Assembly: GCF_030127145.1 (NCBI RefSeq)
Contig: NZ_CP126158.1
Location: forward strand, 1,736,001-1,800,000
Source of the DNA: Halobaculum halobium
GTDB taxonomy: Archaea; Halobacteriota; Halobacteria; Halobacteriales; Haloferacaceae
Reading direction: 5' to 3'
Length of the DNA stretch: 64,000 bases
Of this stretch, positions 42,749 to 52,113 are shown one piece after another. The position numbers and the translations under genes were made by a program. The notes beneath the pieces are model-generated. The model did no database searches. It was not told where the DNA came from and was given only the letters and a program-made list of their open reading frames with translations. Each line of letters begins with the position of its first letter. Within the stretch, counting starts at the first letter, position 1.

Positions 42749-44782
42749 CTACGCCTCGTCTTCCTCGTCCGATCCGGCGCTCAGCCCGTCGCCGTCCGGC
42801 CGATCGAGCGCGCGCGCTGCGTCGTGGTACTCGGAGTAGCCGTCGAACCAGCGGACGATGCGTTCGATGCGGTCGACGATGTGTGCCGGCTCCCCCGAGC
42901 GCGACAGTTCGTGCCCCTCGCGCGGGTAGCGCACCAACCGCGTGTCGACGCCCGCCTTCCGGAGGATACGGTGGTACAGTTCCGCCGTGTTGTCCGGTGT
43001 CCGGTAGTCTCGGTCCGAGTGGATCAGCAGCGTCGGCGTCGTCACGCCGTCGGCGTGCGCGACCGGCGAGTGCTCCCACAGGAACTCCGGTTCCTCCCAC
43101 GGCGTCGTATCGTAGTCGCCCTCGACGAGCTTGTACGCCCCGTCGGTCGACCCGTAGAACCCGGTGAAGTCGTACACGCCGCGCTGGGAGACGGCTGCCC
43201 GGAAGTAATCGGTCTGTCCGACCGCCCACGAGGTCATGTAGCCGCCGAAGGAGCCGCCGGTGAGGAAGACGTTCGTCTCGTCGACGTACTCGCGCGCGGC
43301 GACCGTCTCGACGCCGGCCAGCACGTCGGTGAGGGTCACGTCGCCCCAGTCGCGCTCGATGGCCTGCATGAACTCCTCGCCGAAGCCGGTGGAGCCGCGC
43401 GGGTTCGACCAGAATACGACGTAGCCGCGGGCCGCGAGCGTCTGGAACTCGTGCCACATCGTCCCGCTGGTCGTCCACATCGCGTGCGGACCGCCGTGGA
43501 CCTCCACGGCGAGCGGATAGGTCTCGTCCTCGCTGAACTCCGGCGGCGTCAGCACCCACCCCTCGACGGGCCCCTGCTCGGACTCGAACGCGAGGGGTTC
43601 GGGCTCCGAGACTGTGACCGAATCGAGGTACTCGCCGTTCAGGCGGGTAACCCGGCGCTCTTCGGACCCGTCGAGCACAAACAGCTCGCCGGGATGGTCC
43701 CACTCGCTTTTCGTGATCGCGGTGACGTCGGCGGCGACGTGACCGCCGTTGACGGCGCCGCCGCGGTACTCGCGCTCGGGGGCAGCGCCGGCGTCGCCGG
43801 GCGCCGACCAGACGCTCGTCGCGCCCTCGTCGGGCGTCGCGAAGTACACGCGATCCTCCTCGGGGCCCCACTGCGGCGGAATCTCGTAGCCCACGGTTCG
43901 GTCGAGGTCCGCGGTGAGATCGGACGTCTCGTCGGCCGCGCGGTCGTACACGTGGAGTTCGGTGGGCTGGATGCTCGCCTGCTCCGGTTCCGTGTACGTG
44001 TAGGCGATCCGGTGGTCCTCGGTTACGTCGAGCGCCGCGCCCCAGCCGGTCGTCCGCACCACGTCCTCCGTGTCGCCCGACTCGGTGTCGTAGGCGACGA
44101 TATCGATCTCGTAGTTGTCGTCCGGATCGTCGCCGGCCTTCTGCGCCGTGAAGTAGAGCGTCTCGTCGTCGCCCCACGTGGGAGCCGCGTGGTCGTGGTC
44201 GCCGTCGGTGACCCGGATGAGGCCGCCCGATTCTACGTCGAGGACGTACACCTGCGGGCGCTTGCCGTCGAAGTACTCCGTGCCGGTTCGATAGACGGTC
44301 CGGTCGACGACTCGGGGGTCCGGATCCTCAGGCTCGTACTCCTCTGGAATCTCCAGGTCCCGCTCTTCTTCGCGGTCCTCGTCGGTAACGGACTGGAGGA
44401 ACGCGATCCGGCTCCCGTCGGGACTCCACGCGATCGAGGCGACGCCGCCGACCACGTCGGTCACCTGCTCGGCCTCGCCGCCGACGCCGTCGAGCGGGAG
44501 CAGCCACAGCTGTTGGGTGTCGTCGTCCTTCCCGCGTGTGGAGGTGAACGCAAGTCGGTCCCCGGACGGAGAGAACCGCGGCTCGGCGTCGCTTCCCTCC
44601 GTCAACGTCAGTCGTCGGTGGTCGCCGTCGCCGTCCGTCGGCGCGAGAGACACCGTCGACTCGTACGATTCCTCGTCGTCCGGCACGCTCCGCACGAACG
44701 CCACGTGCTCGCCGCCCGGCGCGACCCTCGGGTCGCTCGGCTTTGCGATGTCGTGGAAGTCGCTCGCCTGAATACGGTCCAT
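42749..44782 (-). CDS. S9 family serine peptidase (acylaminoacyl-peptidase-like)
   Basis: The 677-residue protein has an N-terminal beta-propeller (about residues 10-410) with WD40/TolB-type repeats such as EPRFSPSGDRLAFTS and SIAWSPDGSRIAFL. A C-terminal alpha/beta hydrolase follows. Catalytic residues are Ser in TGGSFGGYMTSW near 513, Asp in IHSDRDYRTP near 597 and His in YPREGHELSR near 629. The oxyanion region is EVHGGPHAMW. It cleaves short peptides; no signal peptide is seen, so it is cytoplasmic. The ATG at 44782 gives the conserved N-terminus MDRIQASDFHDIAKPSDPR. Confidence 0.92.
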   Translation of the reverse strand: MDRIQASDFHDIAKPSDPRVAPGGEHVAFVRSVPDDEESYESTVSLAPTDGDGDHRRLTLTEGSDAEPRFSPSGDRLAFTSTRGKDDDTQQLWLLPLDGVGGEAEQVTDVVGGVASIAWSPDGSRIAFLQSVTDEDREEERDLEIPEEYEPEDPDPRVVDRTVYRTGTEYFDGKRPQVYVLDVESGGLIRVTDGDHDHAAPTWGDDETLYFTAQKAGDDPDDNYEIDIVAYDTESGDTEDVVRTTGWGAALDVTEDHRIAYTYTEPEQASIQPTELHVYDRAADETSDLTADLDRTVGYEIPPQWGPEEDRVYFATPDEGATSVWSAPGDAGAAPEREYRGGAVNGGHVAADVTAITKSEWDHPGELFVLDGSEERRVTRLNGEYLDSVTVSEPEPLAFESEQGPVEGWVLTPPEFSEDETYPLAVEVHGGPHAMWTTSGTMWHEFQTLAARGYVVFWSNPRGSTGFGEEFMQAIERDWGDVTLTDVLAGVETVAAREYVDETNVFLTGGSFGGYMTSWAVGQTDYFRAAVSQRGVYDFTGFYGSTDGAYKLVEGDYDTTPWEEPEFLWEHSPVAHADGVTTPTLLIHSDRDYRTPDNTAELYHRILRKAGVDTRLVRYPREGHELSRSGEPAHIVDRIERIVRWFDGYSEYHDAARALDRPDGDGLSAGSDEEDEA

Positions 44783-44886
44783 ACCGCGGCGTCGGAGTCG
44801 CGCGCCAAGTACGTTCGGAACCCGGAACGTGGCGGCGGCGCCGAGGGTCGCCGTCGCTGGCTTCCAGCGGCGCGAACGCCGGACGA

Positions 44887-45519
44887 CTACCGAATCTCGA
44901 CGCGACCGCTCGTCGCCGAGCGCAGCCGATCCCGAAGCTCGGGGGCGGCGGCGACGGGCACGCGCGCCTCGAACGTCACCTCGGCGTCGTAGTCGGCGTC
45001 GAACTCGACGCCGGTCGACTCGAGGACGCTCCTGACGGTGCCGGAGTCGTCGTACGCGACCGTGAGCGACAGTCGCTCGTGAGGCGACTCCTCGACCACG
45101 CCGGCGGCGTCGAGCCCCGCTTTCACCCCGTGCGAGTAGGCCCGCGCGAGGCCCCCGACGCCGAGGTTCGTCCCGCCGTAGTAGCGCGTGACCACGGCCG
45201 CGACGTTTCGGATCTCCTGTTGCTGGAGGACGTTCAGCGCCGGCTTGCCGGCCGAGCCGGTCGGCTCGCCGTCGTCGCTGGAATACTCTCGGAGCAGCAC
45301 CGATCCGGTGGAGGCGGACGCGCCGTCGTCCGCGGGGACGCGGTACGCGGGGACGTTGTGCGTCGCGTCGTCGTACTCCGCGCACACCTCATCGACGAAC
45401 GCCTCCGCCGCCCCCACGGTGTCTACGGGCGCGAGATGACCGATGAATCGCGACCCTTGAACCGTGAACTCCGCGGACGCTCGGTCGCCGACGGTGCGGT
45501 ACGGTTCGGGGTTCGCCAT
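44887..45519 (-). CDS. IMPACT/YigZ family protein
   Basis: The 210-residue protein has the UPF0029 domain with SRFIGHLAPVDTVGAAEAFV near residues 23-42, the DDGEPTGSAGKPALNVLQ motif near 86-103, and VVTRYYGGTNLGVGGLARAY near 110-129. A C-terminal ferredoxin-like DUF1949 domain covers about 140-205. The family is linked to translation control (IMPACT) and Pro dipeptide handling in bacteria, but its role in archaea is unknown. Confidence 0.9.
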   Translation of the reverse strand: MANPEPYRTVGDRASAEFTVQGSRFIGHLAPVDTVGAAEAFVDEVCAEYDDATHNVPAYRVPADDGASASTGSVLLREYSSDDGEPTGSAGKPALNVLQQQEIRNVAAVVTRYYGGTNLGVGGLARAYSHGVKAGLDAAGVVEESPHERLSLTVAYDDSGTVRSVLESTGVEFDADYDAEVTFEARVPVAAAPELRDRLRSATSGRVEIR

Positions 45520-45623
45520 GACGGGGCTTGTCGATGACGCGGTAAAGCGGTATCCGTCGGGGGACGGTCGCTCCGCGGTTCGGTGCCGGACCTCGGTCAG
45601 TCGGCGTGGTCGATCGGGTCCGG

Positions 45624-46076
45624 TTAGTCGGCGGTTCCGACCGCTCGCGGGTCGGCGGCGAACAGCGCGAGGAAGGCGACCGCCCCGATCACCTGCGCGG
45701 CGAACGACACCAACGCGATCGGATCCGCCGCGAGGTGTGCGGCGATCTCGCCCACCGGGTTGGTCACGTCGTGGGTCGGGAGGAGCCCGCCGTGGTCGGT
45801 GAGGTGCCACCAGGCGTATCCGACGGTGTACGTGAGCAGGACCCCCGCGCTCAGCGAGTAGAGCCGTCGGTCGTGCGACCCGCGGACGATGGCCGTCGCG
45901 AGTCCGACGAGCAACAGCGCCGACGGGACGAACAGGTACGGTCGAGGGTCACGAACCGATAGTATCGGGAGGTAGATGAACAGCCGCGGGAGCCCCTCGA
46001 TCAGGTGGATCGCCGCCGAGACGAGCGCGGTCTGCACGCCGAGCACGCGCAGGAGGCTCGCGGTTCGGTCGTCCAT
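45624..46076 (-). CDS. Polytopic membrane protein of unknown function
   Basis: The 150-residue protein has four predicted helices (about residues 10-38, 46-66, 72-92, 117-142) and starts MDDRTASLLRVLGVQTALV. A His/Asp-containing loop WWHLTDHGGLLPTHDV follows helix 3. I do not recognise a family with confidence. It lies between the IMPACT gene and an ACT-domain regulator on the same strand. Confidence 0.75.
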   Translation of the reverse strand: MDDRTASLLRVLGVQTALVSAAIHLIEGLPRLFIYLPILSVRDPRPYLFVPSALLLVGLATAIVRGSHDRRLYSLSAGVLLTYTVGYAWWHLTDHGGLLPTHDVTNPVGEIAAHLAADPIALVSFAAQVIGAVAFLALFAADPRAVGTAD

Positions 46077-46157
46077 ACCTCGCCCTCGGCGGGTCGCGCT
46101 GAAAGCGCCGTCGGTTCGAGCGTTTGGCCGCGCCGACGGCGACCGCCGCGGCTCCCG

Positions 46158-46658
46158 TTAGAACTCGACGCTGCGGACGTACGACAGATCGCGGATCGAC
46201 ACGAGCAGGTCGCCCGGCAACTCCTCGTCGGCGATCAGGTACAGCTTCGGCTCGTCAGCGAATTCGGGGTCGTCCGACAGCACCTGCCGGAGCGAGATGC
46301 CGGCGTCCGCCAGCATTCCGGTGATCTCGGCGACGATCCCCGAGGCGTCGGGGTCGCCGACCTCGACGGTCAGAACGGTGAGATCCAGCACCGGTGCCAG
46401 GTCCATCAGGCTCGGGACGGCGGTGATGTTGGCGAAGATCCGGCGCAGTTCCTCGTCCTTCAGGACGGCCGTCGTCGTCGCGTCGACGACCCGGCGGTCG
46501 ACCCCCGCCTCGCGGGCGATCCCCGTGTCGGGGATCTCGATGCCGCCGGAGACGACCCGCCCGTCCTCGTTCACGGAGAAGCCGCGCTCGAGCAGGAGCC
46601 TGACCACCGCCTGCTGGCCGGGCGAGCCCTCGAACTTCCCCATGATCTCGTCGAACAT
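46158..46658 (-). CDS. HTH-ACT amino-acid regulatory protein
   Basis: The 166-residue protein has an N-terminal winged-helix-like part (EGSPGQQAVVRLLLERGFSV, then IPDTGIAREAGVDRRVVDAT) and a C-terminal ACT domain (about 90-160) with LTVEVGDPDASGIVAEITGMLADAGI in outline. ACT domains bind amino acids, so this is probably a regulator of amino-acid metabolism, as many haloarchaeal homologues are named. The ATG at 46658 gives MFDEIMGKFEGSPGQ; longer starts are non-conserved. Confidence 0.85.
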   Translation of the reverse strand: MFDEIMGKFEGSPGQQAVVRLLLERGFSVNEDGRVVSGGIEIPDTGIAREAGVDRRVVDATTTAVLKDEELRRIFANITAVPSLMDLAPVLDLTVLTVEVGDPDASGIVAEITGMLADAGISLRQVLSDDPEFADEPKLYLIADEELPGDLLVSIRDLSYVRSVEF

Positions 46659-46776
46659 TCGTGTCCGTCGTCGTCCACGTGCAGGCATAACTGTTCGGAG
46701 TCGTCCCCTTGTCGGCCGGCCGGCACCCGCCCGCGCTTCCCGTTCGCTTTTGTCGGTTCACGCCGAGGCGCCGGGT

Positions 46777-47418
46777 ATGCGCGAACTCGACTGCGACTTC
46801 TGTGGGGGGATTGCCGCGGGCGCGTACGAGGTCATCCCCGCTGATCTCGACCCCGCGCCGGATGAACAGGCCCGCGTCGTCCTCTGTGACTCCTGTCGGG
46901 AGACGCTCGACGGCGTGCTCTCGCCGCTGCTCGACCGCCTCGGCGCGGACGGCGCGAGCGACGCGCCTCCCTCGCTCGCGACCGACGACGCCGGCCACGC
47001 CTCGCCGTCGGCCGCGACCGGCGGCGACGACGGCATCGACGAGACTGACGACGACCCGGCGCTCGCGATCGACACGGCGGGACACGCCTCGCCGCCCCCG
47101 GCGGAGAGAGAGTCGGACTCGGGAGGGACCGACGCGGACGCGACGGAGTCGGCAGACACGGACACGACGGAACCGACAGACGCGGACGCGACGGAGTCGG
47201 TCGACCCAGCGGGATCAACTACCGGCGAGGAGCCCGCGAACTTTCGGAAGGTGATGCGCTTCCTCAACAACCGCGAGTTCCCCGTCGCGCGCGCCGAGGT
47301 CGCGGAGTTCGCGGCCGGCGCGTACGATCTCGAAGACGAGGAGGTGCGGGAGATCTTCGAGTACGCGATCGAACGCGGGGTCCTCGCGGAGGAGGACGGT
47401 CAGTTGATGAAAGGCTGA
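46777..47418 (+). CDS. Zinc-finger protein with disordered middle and C-terminal helical domain
   Basis: The 213-residue protein starts MRELDCDFCGGIAAGAYEV with a CxxC zinc pair, and the second pair is CDSC near residue 37. A Thr/Asp/Ala-rich stretch (about 60-150) has imperfect short repeats such as DADATESADT and DADATESVDP. A folded end (about 155-213) reads NFRKVMRFLNNREFPVARAEV and DEEVREIFEYAIERGVL. No named function is recognised. It is divergent from the HTH-ACT gene. Confidence 0.78.
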   Translation: MRELDCDFCGGIAAGAYEVIPADLDPAPDEQARVVLCDSCRETLDGVLSPLLDRLGADGASDAPPSLATDDAGHASPSAATGGDDGIDETDDDPALAIDTAGHASPPPAERESDSGGTDADATESADTDTTEPTDADATESVDPAGSTTGEEPANFRKVMRFLNNREFPVARAEVAEFAAGAYDLEDEEVREIFEYAIERGVLAEEDGQLMKG

Positions 47419-47457
47419 GCGGGGGATCGGGCCGCGGGAAGATGTGAACCCGCCGAC

Positions 47458-48048
47458 CTACAGGTCGCCCTTCGTGCTCGGGGTGTCGCTGCGACGCTCG
47501 TCGAGGCGGGTCGCATCGTCCAGCGCCCGCGCGAGCGACTTGAACAGCGCCTCGACTTCGTGGTGGGCGTTGACGCCGCGCTCGACCTCCGCGTGGAGCG
47601 TCAGGCCGGCGTTCATCGCCAGCGAGTACGCGAAGTGGCGCGCCATGTCGCTTGTCAGCTCACCGACTTCGTCCTGTGAGAATTCGCCCGCGAACTCGAA
47701 GTACGGCCGGCCGCTCACGTCGACGACGACGCCGGCGACCGCCTCGTCGAGGGGGACGCGCCGGTCGGCGTAGCGGCGGATCCCACGCTTGTCACCCAGC
47801 GCTTCAGCGAACGCATCCCCGAGTGCGATTCCCACGTCCTCGACGGTGTGATGGTCGTCGATGTGGGTGTCCCCGTCGCAGCGGACCGTCAGGTCGAACA
47901 GCCCGTGCTTGGCGAAGGCGGTCAGCATGTGGTCGAAGAACCCGACGCCGGTGTCGACCTCGCTGTCGCCGTCGCCGTCGATCGCGAGCGTGAGTTCGAT
48001 GTCCGTCTCGGCCGTCTCCCGACTGACAGCCGCCGTGCGGTCACTCAT
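47458..48048 (-). CDS. hisB: Imidazoleglycerol-phosphate dehydratase
   Basis: The 196-residue enzyme performs the dehydration step of histidine synthesis. The two manganese-binding motifs are present: [13 protein letters not shown] near residue 62 and [13 protein letters not shown] near 160, along with [11 protein letters not shown]. There is no phosphatase domain. The ATG at 48048 is preferred; an upstream in-frame ATG (48075) would add nine residues. hisA lies about 420 bases away on the same strand. Confidence 0.95.
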   Translation of the reverse strand: MSDRTAAVSRETAETDIELTLAIDGDGDSEVDTGVGFFDHMLTAFAKHGLFDLTVRCDGDTHIDDHHTVEDVGIALGDAFAEALGDKRGIRRYADRRVPLDEAVAGVVVDVSGRPYFEFAGEFSQDEVGELTSDMARHFAYSLAMNAGLTLHAEVERGVNAHHEVEALFKSLARALDDATRLDERRSDTPSTKGDL

Positions 48049-48174
48049 GGCCGAGGCGTCGGCGCCGCCGGTCAAGACGGTTCCGGCTTCGTCGGTCGCC
48101 GTGCCGGACGTACTCCCTCCCGGCTCCGCTGCCTGCCGTTCCGTCTCGCGGCCGTCCGCCGGTCGCCTGCTGCC

Positions 48175-48240
48175 CGCGTGCTGTCCGCCCGGCGTCCGCG
48201 TGCTGTCCGCCCGGCGTCCGCATGCTGCTCGCCCAGCATC
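48175..48240. repeat. Three tandem 22-bp repeats upstream of hisB
   Basis: The unit begins CGCGTGCTGTCC and is repeated at 48175-48196, 48197-48218 and 48219-48240. The first two copies are identical, and the third differs at several bases (CGCATGCTGCTC at its start). It lies in the 259-base gap between hisB and a small membrane protein gene; no regulatory role can be shown. Confidence 0.75.
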
Positions 48241-48307
48241 CGATTTCCGGCCGTCTGACGGCCGTTCGACAGGGATTCAAGTCGATCCGCGTGCACTACC
48301 AACGCAC

Positions 48308-48460
48308 ATGGACGAGGCACTTCCGGCAGCGCTCGTGTTCGCCGGGGGCTCCGTCTCGCTCTCGTCGGCGACGAACGCGGGGCTCGTGATCGGGCTGGTG
48401 CTGATGGCGGCCGCGACGGTTCTGGCGGTCGCGTACGTGTCGCGACGACTCGGGGACTGA
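48308..48460 (+). CDS. Small single-helix membrane protein
   Basis: The 50-residue protein starts MDEALPAALVFAGGSVSL and has a single hydrophobic segment near residues 25-44, ending in the basic YVSRRLGD, which suggests the C-terminus is inside. It lies between hisB and hisA on the opposite strand. No family is recognised. Confidence 0.6.
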   Translation: MDEALPAALVFAGGSVSLSSATNAGLVIGLVLMAAATVLAVAYVSRRLGD

Positions 48461-48469
48461 GCTGCTGCC

Positions 48470-49192
48470 TCAGGCCGACTGCGCCTCGGCGAGAGTGAAC
48501 CGGCCCTCGTACAGCGCGGTGCCGACGACGACGGCGGCGGCGCCGGCCTCGCGCAGCGCCCGCACGTCGTCGAGCGTCGTCACGCCGCCGGAGGCGACGA
48601 CCGGGACGTCGACCGCGTCGACGACGCGTTCGACCGACTCGCGGTTGATCCCCTCCAGCTGTCCCTCCACGTCCACGTCGGTGAACAGGATCGCGCCCGC
48701 GCCGAGGGCTTCGTAGCGTTCGGCGGCTTCGGCCGGATCGAGGCCGGTCCCCTCCGTCCACCCGGAGACGACGACCTCCCCGTTTTTCGCGTCGAGGCTG
48801 ACCATCACGCTCCCGGGGTGCGCATCGGATATCTCCGCGACGATCTCGGGGGTCTCGACGGCGGCGGTGCCCAGGATGACGCGGTCGACGCCCCGATCCA
48901 ACAGGTCGATCGCGTCCGCGGCGGTTCGGATCCCCCCGCCGAGTTGGACCGGCACGTCCACCGCGTCGAGGACGGCGTCGACGGCGGCGGCGTTGGCGCG
49001 CTCGCCCTCGAACGCCCCGTCGAGGTCGACGAGGTGCAGCGTCTCGGCCCCCTCGTCGACCCACCGACGGGCCGCCTCGACGGGATCGCCGTAGCGCGTG
49101 GCGGTGCCGCGCTCGCCCTGCACGAGCTGGACGACCTCGCCGTCCTGCATATCGACGGCCGGGACGACCTCGAACGCCGGAAAGTGGCTCAT
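48470..49192 (-). CDS. hisA: ProFAR isomerase
   Basis: The 240-residue TIM-barrel enzyme catalyses the Amadori rearrangement of the histidine pathway. It starts MSHFPAFEVVPAVDMQDG, carrying the first catalytic aspartate, and has HLVDLDGAFEG, VQLGGGIRTA and VDVPVVASGGVTTLDDV, the last two being phosphate-binding loops. The second catalytic aspartate lies near 128 (VSGWTEGTGLD region). It is transcribed toward hisB but separated by a small gene on the other strand. Confidence 0.95.
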   Translation of the reverse strand: MSHFPAFEVVPAVDMQDGEVVQLVQGERGTATRYGDPVEAARRWVDEGAETLHLVDLDGAFEGERANAAAVDAVLDAVDVPVQLGGGIRTAADAIDLLDRGVDRVILGTAAVETPEIVAEISDAHPGSVMVSLDAKNGEVVVSGWTEGTGLDPAEAAERYEALGAGAILFTDVDVEGQLEGINRESVERVVDAVDVPVVASGGVTTLDDVRALREAGAAAVVVGTALYEGRFTLAEAQSA

Positions 49193-49322
49193 GGGCGCCG
49201 GTGGGTCGCGGTCCGGGGTAAGTGGTTCGCGATCGGTTCGCCCCGGTCCCGCCGCGGTCGACGCCGCCGCCGATCCCCGCCCGTCGCCGTACTTATGCTC
49301 CGACCGACCGGACCACCCACGT

Positions 49323-49877
49323 ATGACGGTTTACGAGTCGGACCTTCCCGGGGTCGGGAAGAAACACGAGATCGAACTCCACGGCGACGAGCGGCTCGTC
49401 GTCGTCACGCACAACACCGGAAAGCGCGAGGTGTACCGGCGGGCCGACGCCGACAGCGACGCCGAGAAGCTGTTCGAACTGTCCGACGGGCTCGCGCGAA
49501 CCGTGGGCACGGTACTGGAGGGGGCGTACTTCCAGCCGGTCGCCACGGAGAACATCGAGACCGTCCTCGGCGGCGACGCGCTCATTGAGTGGTACGAGGT
49601 GCCCGATCACTCCGAGCTCGCGGGCGAGACGATCGAGGCGGCCGACGTGCGCCAGCGCACCGGCGTGTCGATCATCGCGGTCGAACACGGCGACGAGGTG
49701 ACGCCCAATCCGGACCCCGGCGCCGGGGTCGGTGCCGGCGACACGGTCGTCGTCATCGGCTCGCGCGAGGAGGTCGACGCGTTCCACGCGATGTTCATCG
49801 ACGTGGGCGACGGTGGCGATGACGCCGGTGGTACCGACGCCGGAGGCGACGACGGCGACGGGACCGTGCTCGACTGA
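49323..49877 (+). CDS. TrkA-C regulatory subunit of a K+/cation antiporter (KhtT-like)
   Basis: The 184-residue protein has an N-terminal beta domain (MTVYESDLPGVGKKHEIEL) and a TrkA-C domain (about residues 95-165) with ELAGETIEAADVRQRTGVSI and DTVVVIGSREEVDAF. This arrangement matches KhtT-type regulators of CPA2 antiporters. The stop overlaps the start of the antiporter gene (TGATG), so they are coupled. A Gly/Asp-rich tail of about 20 residues ends the protein. Confidence 0.88.
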   Translation: MTVYESDLPGVGKKHEIELHGDERLVVVTHNTGKREVYRRADADSDAEKLFELSDGLARTVGTVLEGAYFQPVATENIETVLGGDALIEWYEVPDHSELAGETIEAADVRQRTGVSIIAVEHGDEVTPNPDPGAGVGAGDTVVVIGSREEVDAFHAMFIDVGDGGDDAGGTDAGGDDGDGTVLD

Positions 49878-51076
49878 TGGCGGCGGGACCGACAGCCGCT
49901 GGCGACCTCCACGGCCTGCTCGCGCTGGGAATCCTGATCGCGGCCGCCACGGCCGTCGCCGCCGTCGGCCGGCGGATCGGCATCCCGACCGTCCCCCTGT
50001 ACGTCCTCGGCGGCGTGTTCGTCGGTCCGCACGTCGCCGGCGCCGTCGGCCTCCCCTCGATCGCCCCCGCGGAGGTGCTCACGCTCGCCGAGGTCGGCGT
50101 CGTCCTCCTGCTGTTCTTCCTCGGCCTGGAGTTCAGTCTCGACCGGCTGATCGCCGCCCGGCGGAAGCTCTCGGCGGCCGCCGCCGTCGACCTGTTCGTG
50201 AACTTCCCCGTCGGCGTCGCAGTCGGCCTGCTGTTCGGACTCGGCCCGCTCGGGGCGTTCCTCGTCGGCGGCATCGTCTACATCTCCTCGTCGGCGGTGA
50301 TCACCAAGTCGCTCGTCGACCTGGGCTGGATCGCCGACCCCGAGGCCGAGCCGGTGCTCGGGACGCTCGTCGCCGAGGACCTCGTCATCGCCGTCTATCT
50401 CGCGCTCGCGGTCGCGCTCGTCGCCGGCGGCTCGCCGGTCGACGCCCTCCCGCGGATCGCCGTCGCGCTCGGCTTCCTGATCGCGCTGGCGGTCGCCGCG
50501 CAGGTGCTCGCGCCGCGGCTCGCTCCCTACCTGGGCACGAGTGACGAGGACCTCGTCGTCCGGACGCTCGCGGTCGCGCTCGTGATCTCCGGGCTCGCGC
50601 TGTCTGTCGGCGCCAGCGAGGCGGTCGCGGGCTTCTTTGTCGGCGTCGGGATCGGCGCGACGCCGCTACACGACCGCGTCGCCGACCGGATCGCGCCGCT
50701 GCGGGACGCCTTCGCGGTCGTGTTCTTCGCGTGGGTCGGCCTCAACACCGACCCCGTTGCGGTCGCGGGCGTGGCCGTTCCCGTCGTCGTGGCGGCCGCG
50801 CTGTCGGGGCCGGCGAAGGTACTCAGCGGCGGGATCGGCGGGCAGATCTACGGTCTTTCCCGGCGGCGGTCGCTGCGGACGGGACTCGCGCTTGTCCCGC
50901 GCGGGGAGTTCTCGCTCATCATCGCGGCGCTGGCGGCCACTTCACCGAACCCGACGATCGCCCGGGTGATCCCGGCGTTCGCGGTCGGCTACGTACTCGT
51001 GATGGCGTTCGCGGGGACGCTCGCAATGAGCGAGGCCTCGCGGATCGAGCGATGGGCGGGCGTCGCCGACGAGTGA
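49877..51076 (+). CDS. CPA2 family cation/proton antiporter (KhtU/Kef-like)
   Basis: The 399-residue membrane protein has about 12-13 helices, beginning near residue 10. Family landmarks are YVLGGVFVGPHVAG near 42, LFFLGLEFSLDRL near 80, the ion-binding pair region GTLVAEDLVIAVYLALA near 165, and VPRGEFSLIIAALA near 340. It probably exports K+ or Na+ in exchange for protons under control of the coupled TrkA-C subunit. It lacks a fused RCK domain. Confidence 0.9.
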   Translation: MAAGPTAAGDLHGLLALGILIAAATAVAAVGRRIGIPTVPLYVLGGVFVGPHVAGAVGLPSIAPAEVLTLAEVGVVLLLFFLGLEFSLDRLIAARRKLSAAAAVDLFVNFPVGVAVGLLFGLGPLGAFLVGGIVYISSSAVITKSLVDLGWIADPEAEPVLGTLVAEDLVIAVYLALAVALVAGGSPVDALPRIAVALGFLIALAVAAQVLAPRLAPYLGTSDEDLVVRTLAVALVISGLALSVGASEAVAGFFVGVGIGATPLHDRVADRIAPLRDAFAVVFFAWVGLNTDPVAVAGVAVPVVVAAALSGPAKVLSGGIGGQIYGLSRRRSLRTGLALVPRGEFSLIIAALAATSPNPTIARVIPAFAVGYVLVMAFAGTLAMSEASRIERWAGVADE

Positions 51077-51088
51077 CCGACCGCTCGG

Positions 51089-51122
51089 TTTCATCGCTGA
51101 GCATCGGTGCGAAACCGTCAAG
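51089..51122 (+). promoter_or_regulatory. cheF promoter with half-conserved taxis dyad
   Basis: TTTCATCGCTGAGC (51089-51102) starts 28 bases before GTCAAG (51117-51122), and the cheF ATG follows 30 bases after the box. The left half is intact and the right half matches only GA. Note its similarity to the cheY and cheW sites across TTTCA--GCTGA. Confidence 0.5.
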
Positions 51123-51146
51123 TCGGCCGCCTCACTGTCGACTGCT

Positions 51147-52013
51147 ATGAGCGAGACGGTCGTCGCCGACTTCGTCGGTCGGTTCTTCGCGCCCGGCGTC
51201 GAGGGCGAACCCCCGACGGGGCGGATCATCCTGAGTCAGCGGCGGCTCGTGCTCGCGGCCGATGGCTCCAAGGAGACGATCCCGCTGTCGTCGGTGTTCG
51301 ACGTGAAGGTGGGACAGGTGCCGCCGGAGATGGCGGGCTATTTCAACGACACCGTCACCGTCGCGTATCGAGCCGACGACCGCCGCGGCGTCGCCGCCAT
51401 CGAGGGCAACGACACAAACATCGACCGGTTCGCGACGGTGCTGTTCAAAGTACTTCTCAACGGAACGACTGCGCTGGTCCGTCACCCGGCGAAGATCGGC
51501 GGACGCGTCGTCGAGACGGACGCGCACAAGGCTCGGCTCGACGTAACCCAGGGAGCGCTCTCGTTCGAGGGCTGCCCGGAGCCGTTCACCGTCGACCTGC
51601 GCAGCGTCATCTCCGTCGAGCGCGCTCAGCGCGACCTGGACAACGGCACCCACCCCGTCATCTCGTTTCGGCACATCGAGGACGGCACCGCTGTCACCTC
51701 CCAAGTCGGCCTGGACTCCGGGCGGCTCACGAACGTCCTCGGCCGGTACATCCGGCTGCGCTACGCGGACGTGCAGGAGGAGTTGGCGGACGTCGAACTC
51801 GGCGAGGCGGAGACGGAGGTGCTCGTGGCCGCCTACTCGGCTGGCTCGGGCGTCTCGTTGAACAAGGTGGTCGACATCGAGCCTCAGCGGCTCACCATGC
51901 TACTGAACGGTCTCATCGACGACGGACTACTCGTCGACAGCGGCGAGGGAACCGAACTCACCGCCAAGGGACGCGTGATCGTCGGTCAGCGGATCGAGTC
52001 GGTCAACACCTGA
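51147..52013 (+). CDS. cheF: CheF, archaeal taxis-to-archaellum adaptor (copy 1)
   Basis: The 288-residue protein matches CheF (DUF439), which in Halobacterium links CheY to the archaellum accessory proteins and is essential for switching. Two tandem N-terminal beta domains are seen: GRIILSQRRLVLAADGSKETIPLSSV and ARLDVTQGALSFEG. The C-terminal winged-helix part has EAETEVLVAAYSAGSGVSLNKV. It converges with a second CheF gene. It starts at an ATG 30 bases after its TATA box. Confidence 0.92.
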   Translation: MSETVVADFVGRFFAPGVEGEPPTGRIILSQRRLVLAADGSKETIPLSSVFDVKVGQVPPEMAGYFNDTVTVAYRADDRRGVAAIEGNDTNIDRFATVLFKVLLNGTTALVRHPAKIGGRVVETDAHKARLDVTQGALSFEGCPEPFTVDLRSVISVERAQRDLDNGTHPVISFRHIEDGTAVTSQVGLDSGRLTNVLGRYIRLRYADVQEELADVELGEAETEVLVAAYSAGSGVSLNKVVDIEPQRLTMLLNGLIDDGLLVDSGEGTELTAKGRVIVGQRIESVNT

Positions 52014-52113
52014 TATCGGCGTCGACGCGACTCCCGAAGTCGGGATAGCTGTCGGCGGAGTGTCGCCGCCCGCCGATTCGCTGCCGTTCATCGTCTCTCT
52101 GCTCATTCGCGTC

